A program made the position numbers and the translations under genes. Source: Miltoncostaeaceae bacterium (GTDB lineage Bacteria > Actinomycetota > Thermoleophilia > Miltoncostaeales > Miltoncostaeaceae). Taken from it: a stretch of DNA of 39,491 bases. Within the stretch, counting starts at the first letter, position 1; each line of letters starts with the position of its first letter. Positions 1-13,197 of this stretch are shown one piece after another. The stretch covers positions 1 to 39,491 of the forward strand of contig JAUVPZ010000002.1 of the NCBI GenBank assembly GCA_030598395.1, in the 5' to 3' direction. The notes under the pieces were generated by a model. It had not been told where the DNA came from and made no database searches. It worked only from the letters and a program-made list of their open reading frames with translations.

Positions 1-202
1 CATCCGCGAGGGGTTCGGCACCGACGACGTCAACCTGTGTCTGTACGAGCGACCCCCTGGCGGCACCGAGCGCTACCACTGGCACCTGGACGTGGTGCCG
101 CGCCTGGACACCCTTGCCGGACTCGAGCTGGGCACCGGCGTGATGGCGGCCAACGTCGCTCCCGAGGACGCGGCGGCGGCGCTCCGAGCCGCCTTGAGCT
201 AG
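1..202 (+). CDS. galT: C-terminal fragment of a galactose-1-phosphate uridylyltransferase-like (GalT/HIT superfamily) protein, truncated by window start
   Basis: Frame 2 reads ...IREGFGTDDVNLCLYERPPGGTERYHWHLDVVPRLDTLAGLELGTGVMAANVAPEDAAAALRAALS*, stop TAG at 200-202; HWH followed by (D/E)xxPRL..AGxExGTG resembles the GalT C-terminal domain. Confidence 0.7.
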   Translation, partial: IREGFGTDDVNLCLYERPPGGTERYHWHLDVVPRLDTLAGLELGTGVMAANVAPEDAAAALRAALS

Positions 203-209
203 CGCCCCG

Positions 210-2729
<2,520 letters not shown>

Positions 2730-2793
2730 TTCTAGTGTGCCCTCCTGCTACTCAACGGACCCCCCGGTGTCCCACGCCCACGGACGGAGCACC

Positions 2794-5259
<2,466 letters not shown>

Positions 5260-5772
5260 TCACAGGGCGTCTTGTTGTGCCCTCTTTGCAGGGATTTTGG
5301 GTGTCCGCTCGAGCGCGATCCCGGCGGCGGCGGCGGCCCTGAGCAGCCGGCGCAGCTCTGGGTCGGCGACCTCCCCCACGAGCTCGTCCGCGAGGGCCCG
5401 GTGGGCTGCCGTCGGGCGCCTCCGGGCAGGGGGCTTGGCTTTCGTGGCCGGGTGGATCTGCTCCACGACGGCGAAGCGGAGTCGCCGAGGAACGGGTCCA
5501 GTGGACAGAGCCTCGCCGAGCCGCGCCAGCAACAGGTCGGATCGGGCGTCGAGCTCCTGTGCCCACGCCGCGTCGGAGCACCCGAGGGTCAGCGCCCCCC
5601 CGCGGCTGCGACGCACGGGCGCCGAGTGTGCTGCCGCCGCCGGCCCGACCACCGCGGGCCACGCGCCGCGGGCTGCGGCCAACGCCGGGTCGGCCGCCGT
5701 CCGTCCGGCCCGGCGCAACGCCGACCGCACCAGCGAACCGGCAGACGTCAGGTCGCGGCGGCGGCGCCTCAC
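5260..5772 (-). CDS. dciA: DciA-like (DUF721) protein
   Basis: GTG at 5772 overlaps the recF TGA (GTGA). Product: VRRRRRDLTSAGSLVRSALRRAGRTAADPALAAARGAWPAVVGPAAAAHSAPVRRSRGGALTLGCSDAAWAQELDARSDLLLARL..., DUF721 core, in the usual gyrB/recF context. Confidence 0.85.
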   Translation of the reverse strand: MRRRRRDLTSAGSLVRSALRRAGRTAADPALAAARGAWPAVVGPAAAAHSAPVRRSRGGALTLGCSDAAWAQELDARSDLLLARLGEALSTGPVPRRLRFAVVEQIHPATKAKPPARRRPTAAHRALADELVGEVADPELRRLLRAAAAAGIALERTPKIPAKRAQQDAL

Positions 5773-6884
5773 GCCGCCGCCTGGACGGGGATCCGCGTGG
5801 CGCCACAGTGCTCGGCCTCTGCGGCGGCGAGCGGATCGGCAGTGGTCAACAGAGCCTGCCCACCGGTGGCCAGGGCGCGCAACAGCGCGGCGCGGCGCGG
5901 CGGGTCGAGCTCGCTCAGGACGTCGTCCATCAGCATGACCGGGGCCGGGGCCGTCGTGGACAGCATGTCCCTGCCGGCCAACAGCAACGCCAGTGCCGCC
6001 AGGCGCTGCTCGCCCTGGCTGCCCAGGCGCCGGAGATCCCGCTGGCCGCGGCCGACCCACAGGTCGTCGCGGTGCGGACCGACCGTCGTCTGGGCCGCGG
6101 CGATATCGCGCTCGCGGCGCGCGTGCAGCGCGCGCGCCAGCGTGGACTCCAGCCGGTCGTCGGCGACCGTCGCGAACTCCGGAATGCTGGCCTCCACGGC
6201 GACCGCCGCGCCCTCCCCGCCGCCCAACTCATCGAGACGCCGGGCGAAGATCGGCGACAGGAGGGCCGTCGCCCGACGGCGCGAGGCGGCCACCCGAGCA
6301 CCGAGCTCGCTGAGCCGGGCCTCCCACGGTGCCAGCCCGGTCGATGCCGTCTCGCCGGCGCGCACGCGACGCAGCAGCGCGTTTCGCTGCGCCAGCGCCT
6401 CCTGGTAGCCGCCGAGCGCTGCGGCATAGCCGTCCTCGGCCGCTTCGAGCAAGCGGTCCAGCGACCTCCGGCGGGCCGCCGGCGGGCCCTTGACAGAACG
6501 AAGTTCGTCGGGAAGGAATACGAGCAGTGCGCCCGGCAGGCGCCACTCGCCGAGGGAGCGCACCGTCTGGCCGGCCCGCCGGAGGCGGCGGGGCCGGCCC
6601 GGCGCATAGCCGATCTCACGGCGTTCCAGCTGGCCGCCGTACCCGATGTCGAGACCGACCCACAGCGCCTCCGCCCCCGCGCGAACCAGATCGCCGCCGG
6701 ATGCCGTCCGGGGCGAGACGCCCACACACGCGAGGGTGATCGCCTCCAGGACGCTCGTCTTGCCGGCACCGTTGGGCCCAATCAGCACCGCCAGGCCATC
6801 GGGGAACTCCAGCGCCGCCCGGCGCCAGCAGCGCACGTTCGACAGCTCGAGCCGGGGGACCCGCCAGACGTCGGTGTGGCTCAG
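5769..6884 (-). CDS. recF: DNA replication/repair protein RecF (apparent CTG start)
   Basis: [44 protein letters not shown] (N-terminal strand and Walker A), LMDDVLSELDPPRRAALL (Walker B). The tracked start (GTG, 6836) cuts off the first strand; the only upstream initiation candidates are CTG codons, with CTG at 6884 overlapping the dnaN stop. Confidence 0.9.
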   Translation of the reverse strand: MSHTDVWRVPRLELSNVRCWRRAALEFPDGLAVLIGPNGAGKTSVLEAITLACVGVSPRTASGGDLVRAGAEALWVGLDIGYGGQLERREIGYAPGRPRRLRRAGQTVRSLGEWRLPGALLVFLPDELRSVKGPPAARRRSLDRLLEAAEDGYAAALGGYQEALAQRNALLRRVRAGETASTGLAPWEARLSELGARVAASRRRATALLSPIFARRLDELGGGEGAAVAVEASIPEFATVADDRLESTLARALHARRERDIAAAQTTVGPHRDDLWVGRGQRDLRRLGSQGEQRLAALALLLAGRDMLSTTAPAPVMLMDDVLSELDPPRRAALLRALATGGQALLTTADPLAAAEAEHCGATRIPVQAAA

Positions 6885-7981
6885 GGATTGAGGCGGATCG
6901 GCATGAGGAGATAGCGGTAGGCATCGCTCTTCCCGCGGATCAGTCCGGGCCGCAGCGGGCTGATGAGGCCCAGGCGGACCTCATCGCCCTCCACACTCTC
7001 GACCCCAGCACGCAGGAACTCGACGTTGAACCCGACGTCGAACGCCTCGCCCGAGAAGCCCACGGGCAGCGACTCCGCCCCCTCGCCCACGTTCTCCTGC
7101 GAGGCCGAAACCGTCATTTGACCCGAGCTGAGCGACAGCCGTAGCGCGGTGCCGCGCTCTGCCAGCACGCCGATGCGGCCCAGTACGGCGACCAACTCGG
7201 CGCGGTCGAACGTGAGCTGGTGTTCGAAGGCATCGGGGATGAGCTGGTGGTGGTCGGGGAATTGGCCCTCGATGAGGCGGCTGGACAGGCGCGCACCACC
7301 GGCCGTGAAGCGGGCCTGGCTATGGGAGAGGTCCAGCTTGATGGTCTCGGGCCCGGCCGCCGCCGACAGCCGGCCCAGCTCGGCCAGGGCCCGGGCAGGC
7401 ACGATGGCTTCCTGTGGCTCGGCGGGGACATCGGGAAGCTCTGCCGTCTGGACTGCCAGGCGGTAGGAGTCGGTGGCCACCATGGTGAGCCCGTCCGCGT
7501 CGATCCTGACGAGCACGCCCGTGAGGACGGGGCGCGTCTCGTCGCGCGACGCCGAACGGCCGACCCGGTCCGCTGTGCTCAGCACCGCATCCGCAGGCAG
7601 AGCAAGACCTTCGGCGGACTCTGACGGCAACTCTGGAAACTCGTCAGCCGGGCGGCAATTGAGGGTGAACGCGGAACTGCCACCCGAGACGCGTGCCGTG
7701 CCCTCGTTGGTGCGGTGCTCGATGGTGACGGGGCCCTCGGCCATGCTCCGCACGATGTCCGCAGCTACCCTCGGCAGCAACACCGCACCCGGCTCCTCCA
7801 CCGTGGCCTCGAGTGGAAGGCGCAGGGACAGCTCCATATCCGTGGCAGCCAACTCCACGGCGCCGGCGTCGGCTGACAGCCGGACCAGAGCAAGCACGGG
7901 GATGGTGTTCTTCGCCGAGGCAATGCGACTGACGGCGGTGAGCGCCGTCGCCAGAGCCGCCCTCGAACAAACGATCCGCAC
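6881..7981 (-). CDS. dnaN: DNA polymerase III beta sliding clamp
   Basis: 366 aa; beta clamp domains (e.g. TRPVLTGVLVRIDADGLTMVATDSYRLAV) and C-terminal YRYLLMPIRLNP. Confidence 0.97.
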   Translation of the reverse strand: MRIVCSRAALATALTAVSRIASAKNTIPVLALVRLSADAGAVELAATDMELSLRLPLEATVEEPGAVLLPRVAADIVRSMAEGPVTIEHRTNEGTARVSGGSSAFTLNCRPADEFPELPSESAEGLALPADAVLSTADRVGRSASRDETRPVLTGVLVRIDADGLTMVATDSYRLAVQTAELPDVPAEPQEAIVPARALAELGRLSAAAGPETIKLDLSHSQARFTAGGARLSSRLIEGQFPDHHQLIPDAFEHQLTFDRAELVAVLGRIGVLAERGTALRLSLSSGQMTVSASQENVGEGAESLPVGFSGEAFDVGFNVEFLRAGVESVEGDEVRLGLISPLRPGLIRGKSDAYRYLLMPIRLNP

Positions 7982-8304
7982 CGCTCGACCCTAGCGGCTC
8001 GCGCCGACGGCCGGCGACTGCTGAGGCCGGTAGTCGAAGTCCACAATTCTTGCTTTGGCTCTTGAGAGAAAGGGGTCTTGGGCAACGGCGGTGCTGGTGA
8101 TGGGGAAAGGGTGGACGGGTGCCGCGATCCCGGCCGTCGAGGGGGATACGACGGCTGCACGGCTGTGGGTGGGACCGTGGGTTCCGAGCGCCACCCGTCC
8201 ACGGAGTCCACAGCGGGATGCTGTGTGGAGGTCGAGGCGGCAGATCGTGTGGAGGGATGACCCGGTCTCAACACGGGTCGGTCCACAGCGGTCCAGGATG
8301 GCGG
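7982..8304. other. dnaN-dnaA intergenic region with TCCACA/TGTGGA cores; possible secondary origin element
   Basis: 323-bp noncoding gap with five DnaA-box-core hexamers at 8040-8045, 8207-8212, 8224-8229 (complement), 8248-8253 (complement) and 8282-8287; none is a perfect 9-mer TT(A/G)TCCACA. Confidence 0.45.
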
Positions 8305-9681
8305 TCATGCGCCACCCGTGAGGCGAGTCGTGAGCAACTGCACTGCCGAGTAGAGCTCGTTCTCGGTGGCCATTCGCTCGCGCACCTTCTCGACGGCATG
8401 CATCACGGTGGTGTGGTCACGCCCGCCGAAGGCCCGGCCGATGGCCGGCAGGGAGGAGTCGGTGAGCTCGCGGCTGAGGTACATGGCCACCTGGCGCGGG
8501 CGGACGATGCGGCGCGTGCGCTTGTGTCCGGTGAGTTCGTCCAGCGAGACGCCGTAGTAGCGGCAGATCTCACTCTGGATGGTGTCGATCCCGACCACGC
8601 CGTCGCCTGCTGGATACAGCTCCCGCAGTACCTCGCCGGCCAGATCCACTGTGACCGGCTGGCCGGTGATCGACGCCTGGGCGACCACCCGGGTGAGCGC
8701 GCCCTCGAGCGCGCGGACGTTGGTGGCGATGCGCGTTGCGATGAACGAGAGGACCTCGGGATCGTCGACCGAGTAGCCGTCGCCGCGCACGCGCCGGCCG
8801 AGGATGGCGATGCGCGTCTCGAGGTCGGGGGGCTGGATGTCGGTCATGAGGCCCATCTCGAACCGGGAGCGGAGGCGATCCTCGAGGGTGGCGATGGCCT
8901 TGGGCGGCCGATCCGAGCTGATGACGATCTGCTTGCCGCTGTCGAACAGCGCGTTGAAGGTGTGGAAGAACTCCTCCTGTGTGCCGTCCTTGCCCTCCAG
9001 CGATTGGATGTCGTCGATGGCGAGGATGTCCGTGGAGCGGTAGCGGTCCTTGAACGAGCGGATCCCTCCGTCGCGAAGGGCGTTGATGAACTCGTTCGTG
9101 AACGTCTCGGCCGACGCGTAGTGAAAGGTGAGGCCCGGGTGGTTCCGGACCACGAAGTGCCCGATCGCGTGGAGGAGATGGGTCTTGCCGAGCCCGACGC
9201 TGCCATAGATGAAGAGCGGGTTGTAGGCCCGCGCAGGAGCCTCGGCCACGGCGACCGCGGCGCCGTGCGCCAAGCGGTTGGAGGGTCCGATGACGAACGC
9301 CTCGAAGGTGAGCCGCGACTGCAGGCCCGGCGCGCGGCGCTCGTCCGGCAGCGGCTCGGCCGGCGCCTCCAGCGCGCCGTCGGCTTCTCCGGCGTCGCCG
9401 TGGGACGCCGCCAGGTCGGGATGCACCACGATGCTGACGTCGACGTCCCGGCCGAGGACCTCGAAGAGCGCGTCCCGCAGCACAGTGAGGAAACGATCCC
9501 GGACCCACTTTCGCGCCCAGTCGGTGCCGACCGCGAGGGTGAGCCGATCCTCGTCGAGCGTGACGGGGTGGGCGCCGCCGAAGACGATGTCGAAGGTCGT
9601 GCCGGCCATCGTGTTGCGCAGCCGCGCAGCAGTCTCTGACCAGACCTCATCGGGGGTGGGCGAGGTGGTGGCGGTGGTCAT
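8305..9681 (-). CDS. dnaA: Chromosomal replication initiator protein DnaA
   Basis: 458 aa; NPLFIYGSVGLGKTHLLHAIGH (Walker A), ILAIDDIQSLEGK (Walker B), C-terminal GRDHTTVMHAVEKV. Confidence 0.98.
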   Translation of the reverse strand: MTTATTSPTPDEVWSETAARLRNTMAGTTFDIVFGGAHPVTLDEDRLTLAVGTDWARKWVRDRFLTVLRDALFEVLGRDVDVSIVVHPDLAASHGDAGEADGALEAPAEPLPDERRAPGLQSRLTFEAFVIGPSNRLAHGAAVAVAEAPARAYNPLFIYGSVGLGKTHLLHAIGHFVVRNHPGLTFHYASAETFTNEFINALRDGGIRSFKDRYRSTDILAIDDIQSLEGKDGTQEEFFHTFNALFDSGKQIVISSDRPPKAIATLEDRLRSRFEMGLMTDIQPPDLETRIAILGRRVRGDGYSVDDPEVLSFIATRIATNVRALEGALTRVVAQASITGQPVTVDLAGEVLRELYPAGDGVVGIDTIQSEICRYYGVSLDELTGHKRTRRIVRPRQVAMYLSRELTDSSLPAIGRAFGGRDHTTVMHAVEKVRERMATENELYSAVQLLTTRLTGGA

Positions 9682-9702
9682 GGCGCCGGCCGACCGATCT
9701 CG

Positions 9703-10437
9703 CTAGAAGAGCGCGGCCACGAGCTCGCGGCCGGCGTCGGTGAGGGTGCGTTCTCTCGCTGGGCCCCGGACCACGAGCCCCCGGTGCTCGAGGACGGCGA
9801 GCTCGCGGCCACAGGCGGCGAGCGGGCTGCCGGTCTCGCGGGCGAGCATGTCGGGCGCCGCGCTCTCCAGCTCCAGCAGCAGCGCGAGAATCGCACGCTG
9901 GAGGTCGGACGGCCCCGCGACGGGCGCCGCGCCGCCGGTCTCGACGGGCACAGCCAGCGTGACCACGGCACCACCGGCGAGGTTTGGCTGGATGTCGAGC
10001 TGACCCGCGGCGTTCGCGAGCAGGGACGCCACCAGCGGGAGACCGGCTCCAGCGCCGCGAATGAGCTCTCGCTCGGCGGCGCCGGCGGTGGTGAACCCCG
10101 GCCGAAGAGCCCCTTCCACGTCGCCGATGCCCGGGCCAGCGTCGGAGACGCGGACCGTGGCGCCACCGTCGCACACGCTGATCAGCGCGTCCTCGAAATG
10201 GGCGTGGACCAAGTTCTCGACGACCTCGCGCACCGCCAGGGCCGGGACCGTCGCCAGCTCGACCGTTGCATCGACCGCCTCTTCGAGCACGATGCCTGCG
10301 TGCGAGGACTGGAACTCGACGAGCTCCGGCGGCTCGATCGCCGTTGTGTACCGCGCCAGCCGGACCGACGCGGGCGCCCTGGCGACCGACTGAGGGCCCG
10401 GGACGAGGTGGGGGGTGAGGGGGAAGACGGAGGACAT
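9703..10437 (-). CDS. Uncharacterised GHKL/HATPase-domain protein with C-terminal winged-helix-like region, upstream of dnaA
   Basis: ATG at 10437, 244 aa. N-box REVVENLVHAHFEDA, G1-like VSDAGPGIGD, G2-like GAGAGLPLVASLL, then DLQRAILALLLELESAAPDMLARETGSPLAACGRELAVLEHRGLVVRGPARERTLTDAGRELVAALF (wHTH-like). 21-bp gap to dnaA. Confidence 0.75.
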   Translation of the reverse strand: MSSVFPLTPHLVPGPQSVARAPASVRLARYTTAIEPPELVEFQSSHAGIVLEEAVDATVELATVPALAVREVVENLVHAHFEDALISVCDGGATVRVSDAGPGIGDVEGALRPGFTTAGAAERELIRGAGAGLPLVASLLANAAGQLDIQPNLAGGAVVTLAVPVETGGAAPVAGPSDLQRAILALLLELESAAPDMLARETGSPLAACGRELAVLEHRGLVVRGPARERTLTDAGRELVAALF

Positions 10438-10730
10438 CGGCTGCCGAGGCGCGACTCTAGCCGGGTACTCGTGGGCTCCGAAAGGCCATCCGAGGGGCTG
10501 TGGACAACAAAGGCTCGAGCGTGCGGCGAAATCGTGTGATGGGGATGCACCGAACAGGTGTACGTGGTCGCATGACCCCGATGCTGAGGGCGATCCGGTG
10601 GTATCCACATGGATCTCCACAGTTGTGGACGACGCCTCGCGGGGCCGCTGGTGGCCTCTGGTATGCTCGCGGCTCGGCGTCCTCGACGGCCGGGCGTCGT
10701 GGGCTGTTCACTTGGCGGAGGTGTGCGCGC
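10438..10730. other. oriC: Probable replication origin (oriC) between divergent dnaA and rpmH units
   Basis: Gene polarity flips here. TGTGGACAA (10499-10507) is the exact complement of TTGTCCACA; GTATCCACA (10601-10609) and TGTGGACGA (10624-10632) each have one mismatch; ATCTCCACA (10613-10621) is weaker. Confidence 0.7.
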
Positions 10731-10865
10731 GTGAAGCGGACCTACCAGCCCAACCGGCGCAAGCGAAAGAAGACCCACGGCTTTCGGGTCAGGATGCGCA
10801 CGCGCGGTGGGCAGGCAATCATCAAGCGTCGGCGCGCGAAGGGCCGTGCGCGGCTCTCCGTCTGA
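10731..10865 (+). CDS. rpmH: 50S ribosomal protein L34
   Basis: GTG start; [44 protein letters not shown]. Confidence 0.97.
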   Translation: MKRTYQPNRRKRKKTHGFRVRMRTRGGQAIIKRRRAKGRARLSV

Positions 10866-10905
10866 CGAAGCCGGGCTGCAGGCGCCCCGAGGTCGAGGCC
10901 GCCGA

Positions 10906-11259
10906 GTGCGCATCACGCGCTCGCGCGACTTCGACGCCGTCTACCGCAGGGGCGACTCGGCCGGCGGCCGTCAGCTCGTGGTCCACGCGTTCCGGCGCGA
11001 CGAAGCGGGTGACGACGCCGCGCGCCTCGGGCTGTCCGTGTCGCGCAAGGTCGGCGACGCGGTCGAGCGGAATCGGGTGAAGCGGGTGCTGCGAGAGCAG
11101 TTCGCGGCCCGCGCCGGGACATGGCCTGCCGGGATCGACTTTGTGGTGGTCGCCCGCCCGGGCTGCGCGGAGTACCTGGAGCGGCGCGGCGCAGAGGCGC
11201 TGGGCGAACGCCTCGGTGAGCTGGCGCAGCGCCTGGTCGACGGGCCGCTAGCGGCGTGA
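10906..11259 (+). CDS. rnpA: Ribonuclease P protein component (start uncertain; could be upstream, e.g. GTG 10807 inside rpmH)
   Basis: VRITRSRDFDAVYRRG...RLGLSVSRKVGDAVERNRVKRVLREQF (RnpA signature). Confidence 0.93.
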   Translation: MRITRSRDFDAVYRRGDSAGGRQLVVHAFRRDEAGDDAARLGLSVSRKVGDAVERNRVKRVLREQFAARAGTWPAGIDFVVVARPGCAEYLERRGAEALGERLGELAQRLVDGPLAA

Positions 11260-11501
11260 GTCGCTTCGCCACGGCGCCCATCAGGGCCTATCAGCGCTGC
11301 GTGTCGCCGCTGCTCGGCGCCCGCTGCCGGTACCACCCCTCGTGCTCGCGCTACGCCGTGGGGGCCATTGAGGAGTTCGGTGTCCGCCGGGGCCTGGCGC
11401 TCGCCGCGTGGCGGCTGCTGCGCTGCAACCCGTGGAGCTACGGCGGCGTCGACTACCCGGCTGACCAGCGGTTGTTCCGCCGGACGCGGGGCCCCCGATG
11501 A
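11256..11501 (+). CDS. yidD: Membrane protein insertion efficiency factor YidD
   Basis: IRAYQRCVSPLLGARCRYHPSCSRYAVGAIEEFG...RLLRCNPWSYGGVDYP; GTGA overlap with rnpA. Confidence 0.95.
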   Translation: MSRFATAPIRAYQRCVSPLLGARCRYHPSCSRYAVGAIEEFGVRRGLALAAWRLLRCNPWSYGGVDYPADQRLFRRTRGPR

Positions 11502-12646
11502 ACGGCGGCGACGACGGGCTGCCGGGCGAGGGCTCGTTCGGCTTCCTCCGCCTCCGTTTTCTGGAGGACGCGCTGCTGTGGGTGCTCGACCGACTCCACT
11601 TCGACCTGCTGCTCACCTACGGGTGGGCGATCGTCATGCTCACCGTGCTCGTGCGCGTCCTGCTGCTTCCGCTGTGGATCCAGCAGTACCGCTCGATGCG
11701 CCGTATGCGTCTGGCGACGCCAGAGATCAAGCGCATCCGCGAGAAGTACAAGGGCGACAAGCAGCGCATGAACGAAGAGATGATGCGCGTGTACCGCGAG
11801 TACAAGTTCAACCCCGCGGGCTCGTGCCTGCCGCTGCTGCCGCAGCTGCCGATCTTCTTCGCCCTGTTCTGGCTGCTGCGTGGCCTGCAGGACGACATCG
11901 CGGCGAAGGACCCCACCGCGGACCTGTCGTTCATGTGGGTGATCGACGACATCACCGCCTCGGTGAGCAGCCTTGGCGCCGGTGCGTTCGTTCTGGCCGC
12001 CGTCTACGGGCTGTCGCAGTTGATCTCCACGGAACTGTCGACCGGGCCCGAGGCGCAGCCCCAGGTGAAGCGCGCCATGCGGCTGCTCCCGGTGGTGATC
12101 GTGGTCTCGCTGTTCCTGTTCGACTGGCCGGCGGGCCTGGTTCTGTACTGGGCCAGCACGAACCTCTGGACGGCGGGCCAGTCGCTGGTCTTCCGCAAGC
12201 GCCTCCGGCTCCACATGCCGAAGGAGGAGGACTACGCGAGGGTCGGCAAGACGAGGGAGGACGTCGAGGCCGGCGTTGAGGACGAGGTGGCGCGCGAGGA
12301 GGAGGAGGCGCCCGCCGCCGCCGCCGTTGCGCGCAAGGCGCCGCCGCGCCGCCGGAGCAAGCGCCGCAGCGACGCTGCGGAGGCCCCCGAGCCGGTGACC
12401 GCGCCGGAGCCCGAGGCCCCCGGGGCCGAAAGGGCGCCGCCCGCCGCCGCGGATGGTGCTGGGCAACAGCCGGCTGCGAGCCCCGACCCCGACAACGGCG
12501 GGGCACCTGAGGAGGTCGTGCCGGCCGGGGGCCCGGGCCGCCGCCGCACCCCGCGCCAGGCGGGCCGCCCTGCGCCCCCCAAGGGCCGCCGCCAGCCCAA
12601 GGGCAAGGCCAAGCGCGGCGGGCGTCGCCCGCCCAAGAAGCGGTGA
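11498..12646 (+). CDS. yidC: YidC/Oxa1 membrane protein insertase with long basic C-terminal tail
   Basis: 382 aa; YGWAIVMLTVLVRVLLLPLWIQQYRSMRRMRLATPEIKRIREKYKGDKQRMNEEMMRVYREYKFNPAGSCLPLLPQLPIFFALF. Confidence 0.96.
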   Translation: MNGGDDGLPGEGSFGFLRLRFLEDALLWVLDRLHFDLLLTYGWAIVMLTVLVRVLLLPLWIQQYRSMRRMRLATPEIKRIREKYKGDKQRMNEEMMRVYREYKFNPAGSCLPLLPQLPIFFALFWLLRGLQDDIAAKDPTADLSFMWVIDDITASVSSLGAGAFVLAAVYGLSQLISTELSTGPEAQPQVKRAMRLLPVVIVVSLFLFDWPAGLVLYWASTNLWTAGQSLVFRKRLRLHMPKEEDYARVGKTREDVEAGVEDEVAREEEEAPAAAAVARKAPPRRRSKRRSDAAEAPEPVTAPEPEAPGAERAPPAAADGAGQQPAASPDPDNGGAPEEVVPAGGPGRRRTPRQAGRPAPPKGRRQPKGKAKRGGRRPPKKR

Positions 12647-13137
12647 GCGGCGACGGGCACATCGTGTCGCCGGGCGAGGGCCCGGACGGCGTGGAGGGGC
12701 TGCGCACGGGGCTTCGGGCGGCGCTGGAGGGCCTGGGCGTCGAGGCGGACGTGACCATCAGCGAGGATGAGGAGGACACGCTGGTGGCGGTGGTCGAGGG
12801 ACCCGGCGCGCAACGGCTGATCGAGGACGGCGGCGAGGTGCTCGACGCCCTGCAGCACCTGGGCGGCCGGCTGCTCGGTCCCTCGTCCGACGGCCGCCGC
12901 CGCCGCGTCGTGGTCGACGCCGCCGGTTACCGTGACCGGCGGGCCGAGGCGCTGCGCGGCCTGGCCGCGCTGGCAGCCGAGGAGGCCCTGGAGCACGGTG
13001 AGGAGATCGAGCTCGACGCCATGACCCCGCAGGACCGCCGCATCGTGCACATGGCCCTGCAGGATCGCCTTGACATCGTCACGCGCAGCGAGGGCGAGGA
13101 GCCCCGGCGCCGGATCATCGTCGAGCCCGCGGAGTGA
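12643..13137 (+). CDS. jag: Jag/KhpB-like RNA-binding protein (KH-R3H)
   Basis: DGRRRRVVVDAAGYRDRRAEALRGLAALAAEEAL...MTPQDRRIVHMALQDRLDIVTRSEGEEPRRRIIV (R3H region); position after yidC. Confidence 0.9.
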   Translation: MSGDGHIVSPGEGPDGVEGLRTGLRAALEGLGVEADVTISEDEEDTLVAVVEGPGAQRLIEDGGEVLDALQHLGGRLLGPSSDGRRRRVVVDAAGYRDRRAEALRGLAALAAEEALEHGEEIELDAMTPQDRRIVHMALQDRLDIVTRSEGEEPRRRIIVEPAE

Positions 13138-13197
13138 TCGTCCGCCCGGCGCCGGCCACGGCTGGGAAGGCGCCCCCAGCCCACCGCTGAGCGGCGC

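Noticed and set aside
8037-8045. AAGTCCACA as a strict DnaA box
   Set aside because: Two mismatches to TT(A/G)TCCACA; kept only as part of the weaker cluster observation.
9703-10620. 305-aa extended version of the HATPase gene reading through the oriC region
   Set aside because: The extra N-terminus is low-complexity and would cover the DnaA boxes; ATG 10437 gives a sensible protein.
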